DNA from: Acetobacteraceae bacterium B3987
Lineage (GTDB): Bacteria; Pseudomonadota; Alphaproteobacteria; Acetobacterales; Acetobacteraceae
Reading direction: 5' to 3'
Length of the DNA stretch: 64,000 nucleotides
Assembly: GCA_026537415.1 (NCBI GenBank)
Contig: JAFNMF010000027.1
Span: 1 to 64,000, forward strand
Notes under the pieces: model-generated
Seen by the model: only the letters and a program-made list of their open reading frames with translations
Database searches by the model: none
Told to the model about the DNA's origin: nothing
In this document: piece by piece, positions 1-8,758 of the stretch
Numbering within the stretch: position 1 is the first letter of the stretch
Layout: each line of letters starts with the position of its first letter
Translations under genes and position numbers: made by a program

Positions 1-68
<68 letters not shown>

Positions 69-73
69 AATTA

Positions 74-94
74 CCCCCCCCCCCCACACACACA
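74..94. repeat. C12 homopolymer followed by (CA)5
   Basis: Six bases after the tRNA there is a run of 12 C residues (74-85) running into a short CA dinucleotide repeat (85-94). It is intergenic, so it cannot shift a reading frame. It could be a slippage-prone spacer or a site where sequencing length is uncertain. Confidence 0.85.
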
Positions 95-177
95 TACAAT
101 ACGATCCGTTGTTCCTTGTTTTAAATGCTAGGGCCAGAATGTGATGGGGTTGTTGTATATGGATGAATTATGTGTAG

Positions 178-217
178 AAAAATAAGCCCCTTTCTAAAAG
201 ACAAAGAGAAGGGGCTT
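178..217 (-). terminator. Rho-independent terminator of the 225-890 gene
   Basis: The arms AAGCCCCTT (184-192) and AAGGGGCTT (209-217) form a 9-bp stem. On the minus strand the hairpin is followed by five T residues (182-178). It begins 8 nt past the stop codon of the minus-strand gene. Confidence 0.85.
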
Positions 218-224
218 GTTTAGA

Positions 225-890
225 CTATTTTCTTTTTAGAAATTCACCTTCAGCCCATAAGAATTTATCAAGCAAACGTCGCTCAATGTAATTGACAGAA
301 ATTTTTGATCGGTTTGCGAGAGGGCCTGCCTGATTTTGGAAGAAGTAGTCCAATTCTTTTACTGCATGTTGAAAATCAGGTTGCTGCTGCTCTTCTTTGA
401 GAATTTTCTCACAGGCTTGATGAAAAGATGCATAATCTTTATCCTGTTTATCATTTTTGAATCTGGAGTTGACCGCTTCACGAGCTAGTGTATCCCATAT
501 ATAAACATGATCGTTAGGAAATATGAAATTCGCTAATTTAGAGGCTGCTGAAGTTGCAGTTCGTTGCAGTTTATTAGCCACTTTCAATTTAATTGCAAAA
601 GAAGGTATATCAACGACAGGATCGAAGTTTTGTGTTTTTGAAAATACTTTAACTAGACTGAGTACTTTATCATAATCCCAGCTATGACGATGAAGTCGAA
701 ATGTTGCAAAGAACTCTCGAACATCTTCTTCTGAAAGTTTATTTACTTTTTCTTTTGAAAAAATATCAATCCAATGTTGGTCTGATCGTTTTTTATCATA
801 AGACGGTACATTAGGGGGAGCGGACCATTCCTTAGTGTCCTTAATCGCATGAGTTAGTATCTCACTGCGGCAATATTCTATACGAGACAT
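225..890 (-). CDS. Uncharacterised protein, AT-rich, probably acquired
   Basis: 221-residue soluble, charged protein with no signal peptide or membrane segment. I do not recognise its family. The middle contains 'ASKLANFIFP..HVYIWD' (about residues 115-135), which loosely resembles the 'ASK..hhf.P..fpiwD' stretch of some helix-hairpin-helix glycosylase-like proteins; this is a weak resemblance and not an assignment. The frame also allows a TTG start at 896, but ATG at 890 has GGAG six bases upstream and is preferred. The gene and its flanks (about 90-960) are clearly richer in A and T than the following 60 kb, and it sits alone beside a tRNA gene with its own terminator. This fits an acquired singleton. 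No integrase or phage gene accompanies it. Confidence 0.7.
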   Translation of the reverse strand: MSRIEYCRSEILTHAIKDTKEWSAPPNVPSYDKKRSDQHWIDIFSKEKVNKLSEEDVREFFATFRLHRHSWDYDKVLSLVKVFSKTQNFDPVVDIPSFAIKLKVANKLQRTATSAASKLANFIFPNDHVYIWDTLAREAVNSRFKNDKQDKDYASFHQACEKILKEEQQQPDFQHAVKELDYFFQNQAGPLANRSKISVNYIERRLLDKFLWAEGEFLKRK

Positions 891-992
891 TATCAACTCC
901 TTTTATATTAATAACAATTTATTAAAATGTGAAAATTTCCTTCGTGTCAAATTAATATATGCACAACACTTATTATTCTTCCACGAAAATAT

Positions 993-1020
993 AAGGCGCA
1001 TCCATCATAGGATGCGCCTT
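993..1020 (-). terminator. Terminator downstream of ohr
   Basis: Perfect 11-bp inverted repeat AAGGCGCATCC (993-1003) and GGATGCGCCTT (1010-1020) with a 6-nt loop, 27 nt past the ohr stop. The minus strand continues into ATATTTTC. The hairpin is symmetrical and could also stop plus-strand transcripts, where TTTTCT follows. Confidence 0.85.
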
Positions 1021-1046
1021 TTCTATTTCAGAACAACACAAACCAA

Positions 1047-1469
1047 TCAGATGAGCGTAACAGTCGTCTTGATGTTCCCTTTAGTAGCATTAGCGTAGGG
1101 GCAGACGAACTCTGTCTTCTTCACTAGCTCAGCGGCTTTGGTCCGGTCCATACCCGGCAGGGAGACCTCAATAGCCACTTCAAGGCCGAAACCGCCATCA
1201 GAGCGGGGGCCAATGCCAACTGTTGTCTGCACATGCGTATCAGCAGGAATCTCAATCTTCTCTTCGCCAGCCACGAACTTCATGGCACCAAGGAAACAGG
1301 CTGAATAACCGGCAGCAAAAAGCTGCTCTGGATTGTTCCCCTTGCCGTTACCGCCCATTTCTTTGGGCACACCGAGGTCCACACGGAAGCTGCCGTCAGT
1401 GGTCTCGGCAAAACCGTCCCGGCCACCGGTCGCACGTGCTGTAGTTTTGTAAACAACGTTGATGGACAT
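1047..1469 (-). CDS. ohr: Organic hydroperoxide resistance protein Ohr (OsmC family)
   Basis: 140 residues, the normal length for Ohr. The family reduces organic and fatty-acid hydroperoxides in the cytoplasm, using a reactive cysteine pair re-reduced by lipoylated proteins. Visible features are the 'ATGGRDG' segment with the catalytic-site arginine (R17), 'NPEQLFAAGYSACF' with E48 and the peroxidatic C58, and 'VCPYANATKGNI' with the resolving C123. This arrangement separates Ohr from OsmC proper. The start ATG has GGGAG upstream. It is monocistronic with its own terminator. No OhrR/MarR regulator lies next to it in this window, although that pairing is common in the family. Confidence 0.93.
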   Translation of the reverse strand: MSINVVYKTTARATGGRDGFAETTDGSFRVDLGVPKEMGGNGKGNNPEQLFAAGYSACFLGAMKFVAGEEKIEIPADTHVQTTVGIGPRSDGGFGLEVAIEVSLPGMDRTKAAELVKKTEFVCPYANATKGNIKTTVTLI

Positions 1470-1583
1470 AAACCTACTCCCGACCCGCTAGGGCCCGCTA
1501 TGGTTACAGGAATCCTCCGGCCTTCATGAGGCACCAATCAGGACTTCTGCTTTAGAGATGGGCGTTATGTCAGGCCAGACAAT

Positions 1584-1616
1584 GGGGCTGCCTCATAAAA
1601 ATGTCAGGGCAGCCCC
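1584..1616 (-). terminator. Hairpin after mdoH, possible terminator
   Basis: Arms GGGGCTGCC (1584-1592) and GGCAGCCCC (1608-1616) form a 9-bp GC-rich stem just past the mdoH stop. No clear T-run follows on the minus strand, so it may act with Rho or protect the transcript end. Confidence 0.5.
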
Positions 1617-1637
1617 GCAGACGGAGAAGAGCGATTG

Positions 1638-3830
1638 TCAGCAGCTGCTTGGCTCATCCGTCAGATTGGGAGAGGTAACAGGTAAGTCCGCCAGAATGGC
1701 GATGTCACTGCCGCAGCTCAGGACAGCCGCCTTTTCGGCAGGTGTTAGTTGCGCCAGAGCTTCTTCTAATGTTGCGCTTTCCTGTAGCTTCAGAGAGCCC
1801 GTTAGAAGCGGTACGGAAATAGGCTCTCCAGCCTTACGAGGAGCAGGGAGCGTCCTCAGATGGGCATGCCTCAGTTCCGTGTTGCTACGGAGCGCATGAA
1901 AGGCCTCCACAATAACAGGATGTGGATGATTTCGTTCCTCAAGAGCACGCTGAATGATGGGCGGTGGAGCCGTTTCTTCCGGAATAAGAAGAAGGCCAGC
2001 CTTGCGGGCTGCCTGTCCGATACGACTGCTACTGGTCAGGCCAACCAGAGGAATGGCAAGCAGCAGCCCGATCAGCACCGGCAGCATCCAGAGAAACAGG
2101 GACAGGGAGACGGACCACGCTGCGGCACTCAGAATGAGGCCGAACAGGCTGTAGAACCAGTATTTTCGGACAGTATCGGCCCAGGGCAGACTGCCATCGT
2201 CACGGTTCTGGGCCTTCCAGCCAGAATCCCGCCCCAGCAGGATGGACAGAATAGCGGAGGTCTGGATCAGCATGGCGATTGGGGCGATGAGCGCACCGAT
2301 AAGTGTCTCCAGAATGATGGACCAGCCAAGCCGTACGACACCACCAGCCTGCTCACGTTCTTTCCGGTCAAAGCAGATGGCGATGAAGGCCAGAGCCTTG
2401 GGAGCCAGAAGCACAATCATGGTCTGGATGAAGACCAACCGGGCTAGAATGGGGTCCACATGCGGCCAGTGTGGATAGAGGCTGCGTTGGGTGCTGAAAT
2501 ATTCTGGATGATAGAAATGTGCCTGTAGGGCAATGAGAATGCCAAAGAGCAGGAACAGCAGCCAGAGCGGCGACATGATGTAAGAGCCAATGCCTACCAA
2601 CATGTGGGACCGGCTGACCCAGTGCATCCCCTTGGTGAAGAGGATACGGGCATGTTGGAGGTTTCCTTGACACCAGCGGCGGTCTCGTACGGCGATGTCC
2701 GTCAGGGAGGGCGGGCTTTCCTCATAGGAGCCGCTCAGACCCGGCACCATATGAATGGCCCAGCCACCACGGCGCATCAGGGCCGCTTCGATGAAGTCAT
2801 GGCTCAGAATATGCCCACCAAAGGGCGGTTTTCCGGGCAGATGAGGTAGACCGGCCTGCTCAGCAAAAGCCTGCGTGCGGATGATGGCATTATGACCCCA
2901 ATAATTGCCCTCAGAGCCGTGCCACCAGGCAATACCCTGCGCAATCAGAGGGCCATAAACACGCCCGGCAAATTGCTGCATCCGGGCAAAGAGCGTCTGC
3001 CCACCCACGATGACAGGCAGGCTTTGAATAAGGCCAACCTGTTCATGCCGTTCCATGGCGGCAGCTAAGCGGACAATCAGACCGCCATCCATTAGACTAT
3101 CCGCATCAAGGGTCAGCATGGCCGGATAGGCACCGCCAAAACGGGTTACCCAGTCGCCAATATTCCCCGCCTTGCGGTCCGTATTTTTAAAACGGCGGCG
3201 GTAGAACAGATGTCTGCGGGCATAATCCTGTTTATGTAGGTCAAGAATGGCCTGTTCTTCCTGCACCCAGATATCCGGGTCAGTCGTATCGGAGAGGATG
3301 AAGATGTCAAAATGCTCGCCCCGCCCAGTCTCCTGAAGGCTTTTGAGCATGGCCCGGAGATTGATCATCACCCGCTGCGGCGGCTCATTATAGGTTGGGA
3401 GCAGAATGGCGGTTTTGCTGGACAGTTCTGGCAGAGGGCCGGTGCGGCGGATGCCGAGACCTAGCCCGCCATGACGCAGCATGGCCCAGAATCCCCCCAT
3501 GGCCGAGGCGCAGGAAAGGGAAATCCAGAAGCTGAGGATGCTGAATAGCCCCAGCATGATGATACCCAGCGTGCTTGTTCCCAGCGAGTTGAAGACGGCA
3601 TTGATCTTCACCACGCTGTAGCCGGTCAGCAGAAAGGCCGTGCCGAAGACGGCTAGTCGCCGTAGCCAGAGCAGGGTTGGCGTTGTTGGAAGCCGCCAGA
3701 AGGACCGGCCATGACGATTGGGTGCCTTGTGCAGGTTCTGCACAGGCATGGCTAATGGGGCTTCAGGGGGAAGAAAGGCGGGTTGCTGTGGCGTGGTCAT
3801 CGTTCTCACGGAGTCCAGCGGTATAACCAT
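1638..3830 (-). CDS. mdoH: Glucans biosynthesis glucosyltransferase H
   Basis: 730-residue inner-membrane GT2 glucosyltransferase that polymerises UDP-glucose into the backbone of osmoregulated periplasmic glucans. The N-terminus carries two membrane segments (about residues 45-115), then a cytosolic GT2 domain starting at 'KTAILLPTYNEPP'. Metal-binding 'LTLDADSLMDGG', 'LSHDFIEAALMRRGGW' and 'RDRRWCQGNL' (the QxxRW-like region) are present. Several C-terminal membrane helices follow (about 400-600). It is shorter than E. coli OpgH (847) at the N-terminus, as in other alphaproteobacteria. The ATG at 3830 overlaps the end of mdoG by 25 nt. An in-frame ATG at 3800 (720 residues) is an equally plausible start with GTGAGA upstream. 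The overlap with mdoG indicates one transcript. Confidence 0.93.
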   Translation of the reverse strand: MVIPLDSVRTMTTPQQPAFLPPEAPLAMPVQNLHKAPNRHGRSFWRLPTTPTLLWLRRLAVFGTAFLLTGYSVVKINAVFNSLGTSTLGIIMLGLFSILSFWISLSCASAMGGFWAMLRHGGLGLGIRRTGPLPELSSKTAILLPTYNEPPQRVMINLRAMLKSLQETGRGEHFDIFILSDTTDPDIWVQEEQAILDLHKQDYARRHLFYRRRFKNTDRKAGNIGDWVTRFGGAYPAMLTLDADSLMDGGLIVRLAAAMERHEQVGLIQSLPVIVGGQTLFARMQQFAGRVYGPLIAQGIAWWHGSEGNYWGHNAIIRTQAFAEQAGLPHLPGKPPFGGHILSHDFIEAALMRRGGWAIHMVPGLSGSYEESPPSLTDIAVRDRRWCQGNLQHARILFTKGMHWVSRSHMLVGIGSYIMSPLWLLFLLFGILIALQAHFYHPEYFSTQRSLYPHWPHVDPILARLVFIQTMIVLLAPKALAFIAICFDRKEREQAGGVVRLGWSIILETLIGALIAPIAMLIQTSAILSILLGRDSGWKAQNRDDGSLPWADTVRKYWFYSLFGLILSAAAWSVSLSLFLWMLPVLIGLLLAIPLVGLTSSSRIGQAARKAGLLLIPEETAPPPIIQRALEERNHPHPVIVEAFHALRSNTELRHAHLRTLPAPRKAGEPISVPLLTGSLKLQESATLEEALAQLTPAEKAAVLSCGSDIAILADLPVTSPNLTDEPSSC

Positions 3831-5341
3831 GTCTCGGAAACAGGCCCTTGCGCATTCGCAAGCTGAACCTGAAGTTCACAGAGTTTCGCCCCACCCGGAT
3901 CAAGCTGGAAGAACGCACGAAGACCATTGATTTCCGGATTGGGCATGAGTGTAATAGCCCCGATAGTGCCAACTGATGTCTGGGCAACCAGATGATAGGA
4001 GGCCGGGTCAGACACGGTGCGGAACGGCTCTCCGTCAAAATCCAACACGAATTGAACTTTGTCGGGATGATCCGTTACGGCCCCGGCCCGGGTATCATGG
4101 ATGCGGGCCAGATGGGTTGGCCAAGGCGTGTCCCATCCCCAGTACATGCGGTAGGTGAAATTATAGCTCTGTCCGGCCTTCATGGGATTTTGAGGACGCC
4201 AGAACGAGACGATATTGTCGTTGACCTCGCTGGGAGTGGGGATTTCCACCAGATTGACACTGCCCTTACCCCAGTTGCCAACAGGCTCCACCCATAGGGA
4301 AGGCCGTTTCTCATAATGCAGGGCGAGGTCTTCATAATCATGGAAAGACCGTTTGCGCTGCATCAGCCCATACCCGTAAGGCCCTGCATCGCTGAAGGAA
4401 GAAAGCTGAAGGTCTGTCGGGTTTGTCAGCGGGCGGTAGATGTTCTGGCTGGCACCTGTCCATATCTGGAGAGCCTCACTGTCATGGGCAGCAGGCCGCC
4501 AGTCATTCACATGGACCCGGTCATTAGCATCGAAATAATACATGCCTGTTAGCGGGGCGATGCCACCTGCGGTGATATCCACACGGGGGAAGAAGGAGGA
4601 TTGAACATCAAATAGAGTTGTCTCCCCCGGTCGGATGGTAAAGCGGAAGGCTCCCGTAAGTGAGGGGCTGTCCATCAAGGCGTGCAGCACGAGGGATTGG
4701 CTGCCTGCTGCTGGTTTTTCAAGCCAGAAGGCACGGAAGACGGGGAATTCTTCTCCAGTCGGGGTGCCTGTGTCCTTGGCAAAACCACGGGCCGACAGAC
4801 CGTAAACCTGCCCCTTGGCAACCGCCCGGAAATAGGACGCCCCGAGGAAGACAGCACATTCTTCCATGACGCCGGGTCGGTTAAGGGCATAGCGGATACG
4901 CAGGCCGGAAAAGCCTGTTTCGGAGCTGATATTCAGCGAAGAATCCTGGCTGCTGAATGTGTCTGGCGTGCAGGTAACAGGATGCGCTGAGCCGTTTGTG
5001 ACCTCAAAAATATCGACATTCTGTTTATAGAGATAGCCACGGGGAAAGAACTGAACATCAAATGCCAGATGATCCTGCCCCCAGAGGGTCTTTTCATTAT
5101 TGAACTGGACGGATGAAAATTGGTCAAACGTCATGTGAGCCAGAGAGTCGGGCAGGTCTCTTTGTGGGGCATGGTAGCTTTTGCTAGCCAGACTCTGGGC
5201 CAGAGACCGGACGGTGCTGTCATCAAAACGTGTTGGTGCTACATCTACGGTCTGTGCCTTCAGGGAGTGTCTTCCTGCAAAGGCTAGTCCGGTTCCGAGG
5301 CCTAGCCCCGCTTTTACAATGTCACGACGATGCAGTTTCAT
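3806..5341 (-). CDS. mdoG: Glucan biosynthesis protein G (periplasmic, Tat-exported)
   Basis: 511 residues, matching the OpgG/OpgD family length. These periplasmic proteins act on beta-glucan chains made by OpgH. The N-terminus 'LHRRDIVKAGLGLGTG' is a twin-arginine signal (RRDIVK), followed by a hydrophobic stretch and a cleavage region near residue 29. In enterobacteria the Tat-exported paralogue is OpgD and OpgG uses Sec, but the operon with mdoH makes the OpgG role more likely here. Typical family stretches are 'LAFDVQFFPRGYLY', 'FWLEKPAAG', 'SVNLVEIPTP' and the C-terminal immunoglobulin-like domain ending 'ETWLYRWTP'. It is first in the two-gene operon; 135 nt separates it from bioD, which is on the same strand upstream. 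Confidence 0.93.
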   Translation of the reverse strand: MKLHRRDIVKAGLGLGTGLAFAGRHSLKAQTVDVAPTRFDDSTVRSLAQSLASKSYHAPQRDLPDSLAHMTFDQFSSVQFNNEKTLWGQDHLAFDVQFFPRGYLYKQNVDIFEVTNGSAHPVTCTPDTFSSQDSSLNISSETGFSGLRIRYALNRPGVMEECAVFLGASYFRAVAKGQVYGLSARGFAKDTGTPTGEEFPVFRAFWLEKPAAGSQSLVLHALMDSPSLTGAFRFTIRPGETTLFDVQSSFFPRVDITAGGIAPLTGMYYFDANDRVHVNDWRPAAHDSEALQIWTGASQNIYRPLTNPTDLQLSSFSDAGPYGYGLMQRKRSFHDYEDLALHYEKRPSLWVEPVGNWGKGSVNLVEIPTPSEVNDNIVSFWRPQNPMKAGQSYNFTYRMYWGWDTPWPTHLARIHDTRAGAVTDHPDKVQFVLDFDGEPFRTVSDPASYHLVAQTSVGTIGAITLMPNPEINGLRAFFQLDPGGAKLCELQVQLANAQGPVSETWLYRWTP

Positions 5342-5476
5342 AATGAGATTTAAAAACCCTGTCAGTCTGTAATGTGGACCCTGTCTAACCCGCCATCAAA
5401 GGGTGTGGGTAATGGTATTTTCATGGCAGGCTACATTAAAAGAATGTAGTTTCTTCGCCATTAAGAGACTCAATTC

Positions 5477-6160
5477 TTACCACAGGCTTTCCCATGAAGG
5501 AATCTGTGCCGCTATCTGGCTGATAGTATGCGGCTTTGGCGTTTCGGGTAGAGTGGGAATGTGATGGAGGGCACGGCATTGGCCTAGTTGCTCCAAGGTT
5601 CGGCTATTTTCCGGGACTTCTGGCCCATTGGTGATGAACCCCAGAACAGGAATCCCCCGCCGATATAAGGCTTCGAGGCTCAGTAACGTATGGTTGAGCG
5701 TCCCCAGCCCGCTACGTGTCACCAAAATGACAGGCAGCCCCAGTTGAGCGATGAGGTCGATCATCAACATGTGATCTGTCAGAGGCACCATCAGCCCGCC
5801 CGCCCCTTCCACGATCAGTGGTAAATGCGGAGCGTGGGGCAGGGTGAGATGTTCAGGCTCCAGCGTCACGCCTTCCAGAACGCTGGCAGCGGCGGGAGAA
5901 AGAGGGGCCTGAAGGGCATAGGTTGGGGGTAAAATGTGGTCTGCGGGGAGGCCTGTCAGATGCTGGACGGTGGGTGTATCACCTGCTTCTTCGGCAAGGC
6001 CGGTCTGAAAGGGCTTCCAATATGTGCCGTGCCACGCTTTTGTCAGTATGGCACTGGTGAGGGTCTTGCCGATGCCGGTATCCGTTCCCGTGATGAAGAC
6101 ACCTTTAGGTGCGGTGCGTGGCAGGTCTGGTGGAGACTGGAGTAGCATGGTGGTCAGCAC
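5477..6160 (-). CDS. bioD: Dethiobiotin synthetase
   Basis: 227 residues. It converts 7,8-diaminopelargonate, CO2 and ATP to dethiobiotin in the cytoplasm. The P-loop is 'FITGTDTGIGKT' near residue 23. 'YWKPFQTGL' supplies the conserved lysine that binds the carbamate and ATP. 'VEGAGGLMVPL' is the second signature of the family. The ATG start has AGCATGG-like upstream sequence and overlaps the end of bioC by 7 nt, so translation is probably coupled. It is the last gene of the bioA-bioF-esterase-bioC-bioD operon. bioB, whose product takes dethiobiotin to biotin, is not next to it. Confidence 0.93.
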   Translation of the reverse strand: MLTTMLLQSPPDLPRTAPKGVFITGTDTGIGKTLTSAILTKAWHGTYWKPFQTGLAEEAGDTPTVQHLTGLPADHILPPTYALQAPLSPAAASVLEGVTLEPEHLTLPHAPHLPLIVEGAGGLMVPLTDHMLMIDLIAQLGLPVILVTRSGLGTLNHTLLSLEALYRRGIPVLGFITNGPEVPENSRTLEQLGQCRALHHIPTLPETPKPHTISQIAAQIPSWESLW

Positions 6161-6942
6161 CCTTTCTGGAAGATTCCAAAGGCAACCTGATAGGTCACAT
6201 GGTTAAAATGGCTGTCAAAATGATGCATGGCCCTGCGAAGCCCGTGGGTGGGTCGGTGGCCGTCTCGTGGCAGGGATGCGCCAATCATGCGGAGGCCTTT
6301 CAGAAAGTGTCGTGCTGAGGGGGCGGGATCATGAAGTGTGTAGATGTCCCATTTCCCATCTCCCCCGGTGGGCCATTCTTTCTGAAGCTGGGTGAGAGAG
6401 GGGTAGTCAGGCACGCCACAGGGAATGGTGGTGGCTTTGCAGCTTTCCTGCCATTCATGCAGGCTGTGTTCCAGCAGGGTGCTGACCATCAGCCATCCAC
6501 CGGGCCGCAGGAGAGAGACAAGACGGCTGAAGGCTCTGGTACGGTCTTCAAACCACTGGAGGCAGAGGCTTGAAGTGATGAGGTCGAACCCCTCATCTGG
6601 TATTCCCTGTGGCTGTGGGTTTTCTCCATCCATGACATACATATGCAGGGCCGTTGGTGCGACGGGGAGCTGGGCCAGATGTCGGCGGGTCCGGTCCAGC
6701 ATGGTGGGAGCAATGTCCGTGAGATGGAACTCTGCCTCTGGGAAGGATGAGACCAGTTCCCGGCTTAATAGACCGGTGCCACAGCCAAATTCCAGAATCC
6801 GGCGGGGTGACTGTGGCGTGTGGTGGTTACGGATGCGCTCGGCCAGCATCCGGGCGCACTGTTTCTGGACGAAGGCAGCCTGTTCATAGTCGTGGGCGGC
6901 ATCAAAACGGGCGGCGATGCTGGTCTTGCGGCTGTCTGTCAT
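6154..6942 (-). CDS. bioC: Malonyl-ACP O-methyltransferase BioC
   Basis: 262-residue SAM-dependent methyltransferase that caps malonyl-ACP with a methyl ester so that fatty-acid synthase can build pimeloyl-ACP. Motif I is 'ILEFGCGTGLLSREL' (about residues 49-63), with 'FDLITSSLCLQWFED' as the post-motif region typical of BioC. 'AARFDAAHDYEQAAFVQKQ' at the N-terminus also matches the family. The start overlaps the upstream esterase gene by an ATGA quartet. Its position between a serine esterase and bioD in a biotin operon makes the BioC assignment firm. Confidence 0.92.
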   Translation of the reverse strand: MTDSRKTSIAARFDAAHDYEQAAFVQKQCARMLAERIRNHHTPQSPRRILEFGCGTGLLSRELVSSFPEAEFHLTDIAPTMLDRTRRHLAQLPVAPTALHMYVMDGENPQPQGIPDEGFDLITSSLCLQWFEDRTRAFSRLVSLLRPGGWLMVSTLLEHSLHEWQESCKATTIPCGVPDYPSLTQLQKEWPTGGDGKWDIYTLHDPAPSARHFLKGLRMIGASLPRDGHRPTHGLRRAMHHFDSHFNHVTYQVAFGIFQKGC

Positions 6943-7577
6943 GCAGAAGGGCTGCTCCTGATGATGCGTGTCAGAAGAGTGGCGCAGTCCTGTGGATGGG
7001 CGAGGGGCAGCAGATGCCCGCCAGGCAGGGTGATGCCGGGGATATCTGGTCCCAGCCCATTTCTGGCGGGAGAGAGCGGGTCATCCGGGCTGTGCAGGCT
7101 GTGGAGCCGCCCTGCCCATCGGGGCAGAAGGGGGCGATGGTCCATCGCAGCCAGTGTGGCAAGACCAGCTTTCAGGGCTTCGTGATTCAGTGTGGCAGGC
7201 AGGATGGGGTCAGTCTCGCCACACATTTGGCGGAACTGGTGCAGGACAGTCTCCGGCTGGCGGTCCAGCTGCCGGATCATGCGCTGAAGGATGCGTTCTG
7301 GCACGCCTTCCGGAAAGTCTTCGGCACTGGTGAAGCGGGCAAAGCCATTGATGCTGACAAGGCCGAGACAATGGGGTGAGTCCAGAGCCAGAAGGGAACA
7401 GGCTCCGGCAGAATGACCAACAGCCCAGAAGGGCGTTTCCGGCAGGGCAGGCTGTGTTTCAGACCCAAAATAGCCTGCATCTTCACAGATATGCCGGAAC
7501 CCTGACAGATGGCTCCGCAGGGGCGTCCAGAAGCTGGCATCATAGCCCCAGCCGTGAAGGAAATAGAGTGTCGTCAT
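6939..7577 (-). CDS. Alpha/beta hydrolase of the biotin operon, likely pimeloyl-ACP methyl ester esterase
   Basis: 212 residues, shorter than BioH (about 256). The expected role is removal of the methyl ester added by BioC to give pimeloyl-ACP. 'YFLHGWGYDASFW' forms the oxyanion-hole region, 'VGHSAGAC' carries the nucleophile S56, 'LHSPDDPLS' provides the acid (D165 or D166) and 'GGHLLPLAHP' the base H188, so the catalytic triad is complete. Four-base ATGA overlaps link it to bioF upstream and bioC downstream. BioC-dependent pathways use several unrelated or diverged esterases (BioH, BioG, BioK, BioJ, BioV). This one looks BioH-like, but I cannot name the exact subfamily, so no symbol is given. 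The function is inferred from context plus the triad. Confidence 0.82.
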   Translation of the reverse strand: MTTLYFLHGWGYDASFWTPLRSHLSGFRHICEDAGYFGSETQPALPETPFWAVGHSAGACSLLALDSPHCLGLVSINGFARFTSAEDFPEGVPERILQRMIRQLDRQPETVLHQFRQMCGETDPILPATLNHEALKAGLATLAAMDHRPLLPRWAGRLHSLHSPDDPLSPARNGLGPDIPGITLPGGHLLPLAHPQDCATLLTRIIRSSPSA

Positions 7578-8758
7578 CGGGTGCTCACACTCCGCAGGCT
7601 ATCCAGCAGGGCTTCACCCAGCCGGTCTATGGTGGTGGCGGACAGGTGGCTTTCCAAGGCGATCCGCAGGCGGGCCGTACCGGGCGGGACGGTCGGCGGG
7701 CGTATGGCAATGCTGAGGAAGCCTTTCTCTTCCAGAGAGCGGGCAACATGCAGGGCTGTTTCGCTCTCCCCGATCATGATTGGGATGATCTGCGTGCTGG
7801 AAGGTCCGGTTGCCCAGCCCGCATCATTCAGTGTCTGGCGCAGGCGGTCGGCCTGATGCTGGAGGTGTTGGCGTTCAGCCTCCAGTGAGGGGACGATGTC
7901 AAGGGCGGCATCCAGTGCCCCGAGGCAGGCGGGTGGCAGGGCCGTGCTGTAAATGAGGCCGGAGGCCTGATTGACCAGATAATCGCAAAGGGCCTGACTT
8001 CCTGTTACGAAAGCCCCCATGCCGCCAAGGGCCTTGCTGGCGGTACTCATGGTGATGTCTGCCAGCCCGTTTGACAGGCCGCATCCCCACGGTCCCAGAA
8101 CGGCAGTGGCATGAGCCTCATCGACGTAGAGGAAGGCCCCGTAATGGTTTGCCAGTCTGCGCAGGGCGGGAATGTCGGCCCGGTCTCCATCCATGGAGAA
8201 GACACTCTCGGTGATGATGAATTTCAGGCCTGGCTGGTCGGCATGGCGTTCCAGCAGGGTTTCCAGATGGACAAGGTCATTATGGCGGAAGCGCACCTGG
8301 CGCAGTCCGGCAGCCATGCAGCCGTGATGGAGGCTGGCATGATTGAGACGGTCCATGAAGAGGATGGCCGGATGGCCCACCTGTTGCCGGGACAGACGGT
8401 TGAGCGCAGGGAGCAGTGAAGCATTGGCCTGCCATCCGCTGGCAAAGAGCAGGGCGGCTTCACTTTTCTTGAAGCGGGCCAGTTTTTCTTCCAGCTGCGT
8501 GTGCAGGGGCAGTGTCCCGCTGACAAGGCGGGAGGCCCGTGCGCCCGTGCCGTAGCGTTCTGTCCAGTCCGCCGCACGCTGGCGCAGCAGGGGATGGTCG
8601 GCAAGGCCGAGATAGTCATTGGAGGTGACATCCACCAGCCTGTGCCCGTTACGGAGCAGGGACCCGCCCTGCCGCTCCACGGGGACAAGGTGGCGGCGGG
8701 TATGCTGGCGGTCCCGCTCATGCAGGGCGTCCTGAAGGGCAGACTGGAAGGCGTTCAT
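7574..8758 (-). CDS. bioF: 8-amino-7-oxononanoate synthase
   Basis: 394 residues, the usual length. This PLP enzyme condenses pimeloyl-ACP with L-alanine to give 8-amino-7-oxononanoate. 'SNDYLGLADHP' near residue 46 is the N-terminal signature. 'DRLNHASLHHG' and 'YVDEAHATAVLG' carry the cofactor-stacking His and Asp. 'STASKALGGMGAF' holds the Schiff-base lysine K242. The start overlaps the bioA stop by four bases and its stop overlaps the esterase start in the same way, so the five genes appear translationally coupled. Confidence 0.95.
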   Translation of the reverse strand: MNAFQSALQDALHERDRQHTRRHLVPVERQGGSLLRNGHRLVDVTSNDYLGLADHPLLRQRAADWTERYGTGARASRLVSGTLPLHTQLEEKLARFKKSEAALLFASGWQANASLLPALNRLSRQQVGHPAILFMDRLNHASLHHGCMAAGLRQVRFRHNDLVHLETLLERHADQPGLKFIITESVFSMDGDRADIPALRRLANHYGAFLYVDEAHATAVLGPWGCGLSNGLADITMSTASKALGGMGAFVTGSQALCDYLVNQASGLIYSTALPPACLGALDAALDIVPSLEAERQHLQHQADRLRQTLNDAGWATGPSSTQIIPIMIGESETALHVARSLEEKGFLSIAIRPPTVPPGTARLRIALESHLSATTIDRLGEALLDSLRSVSTR

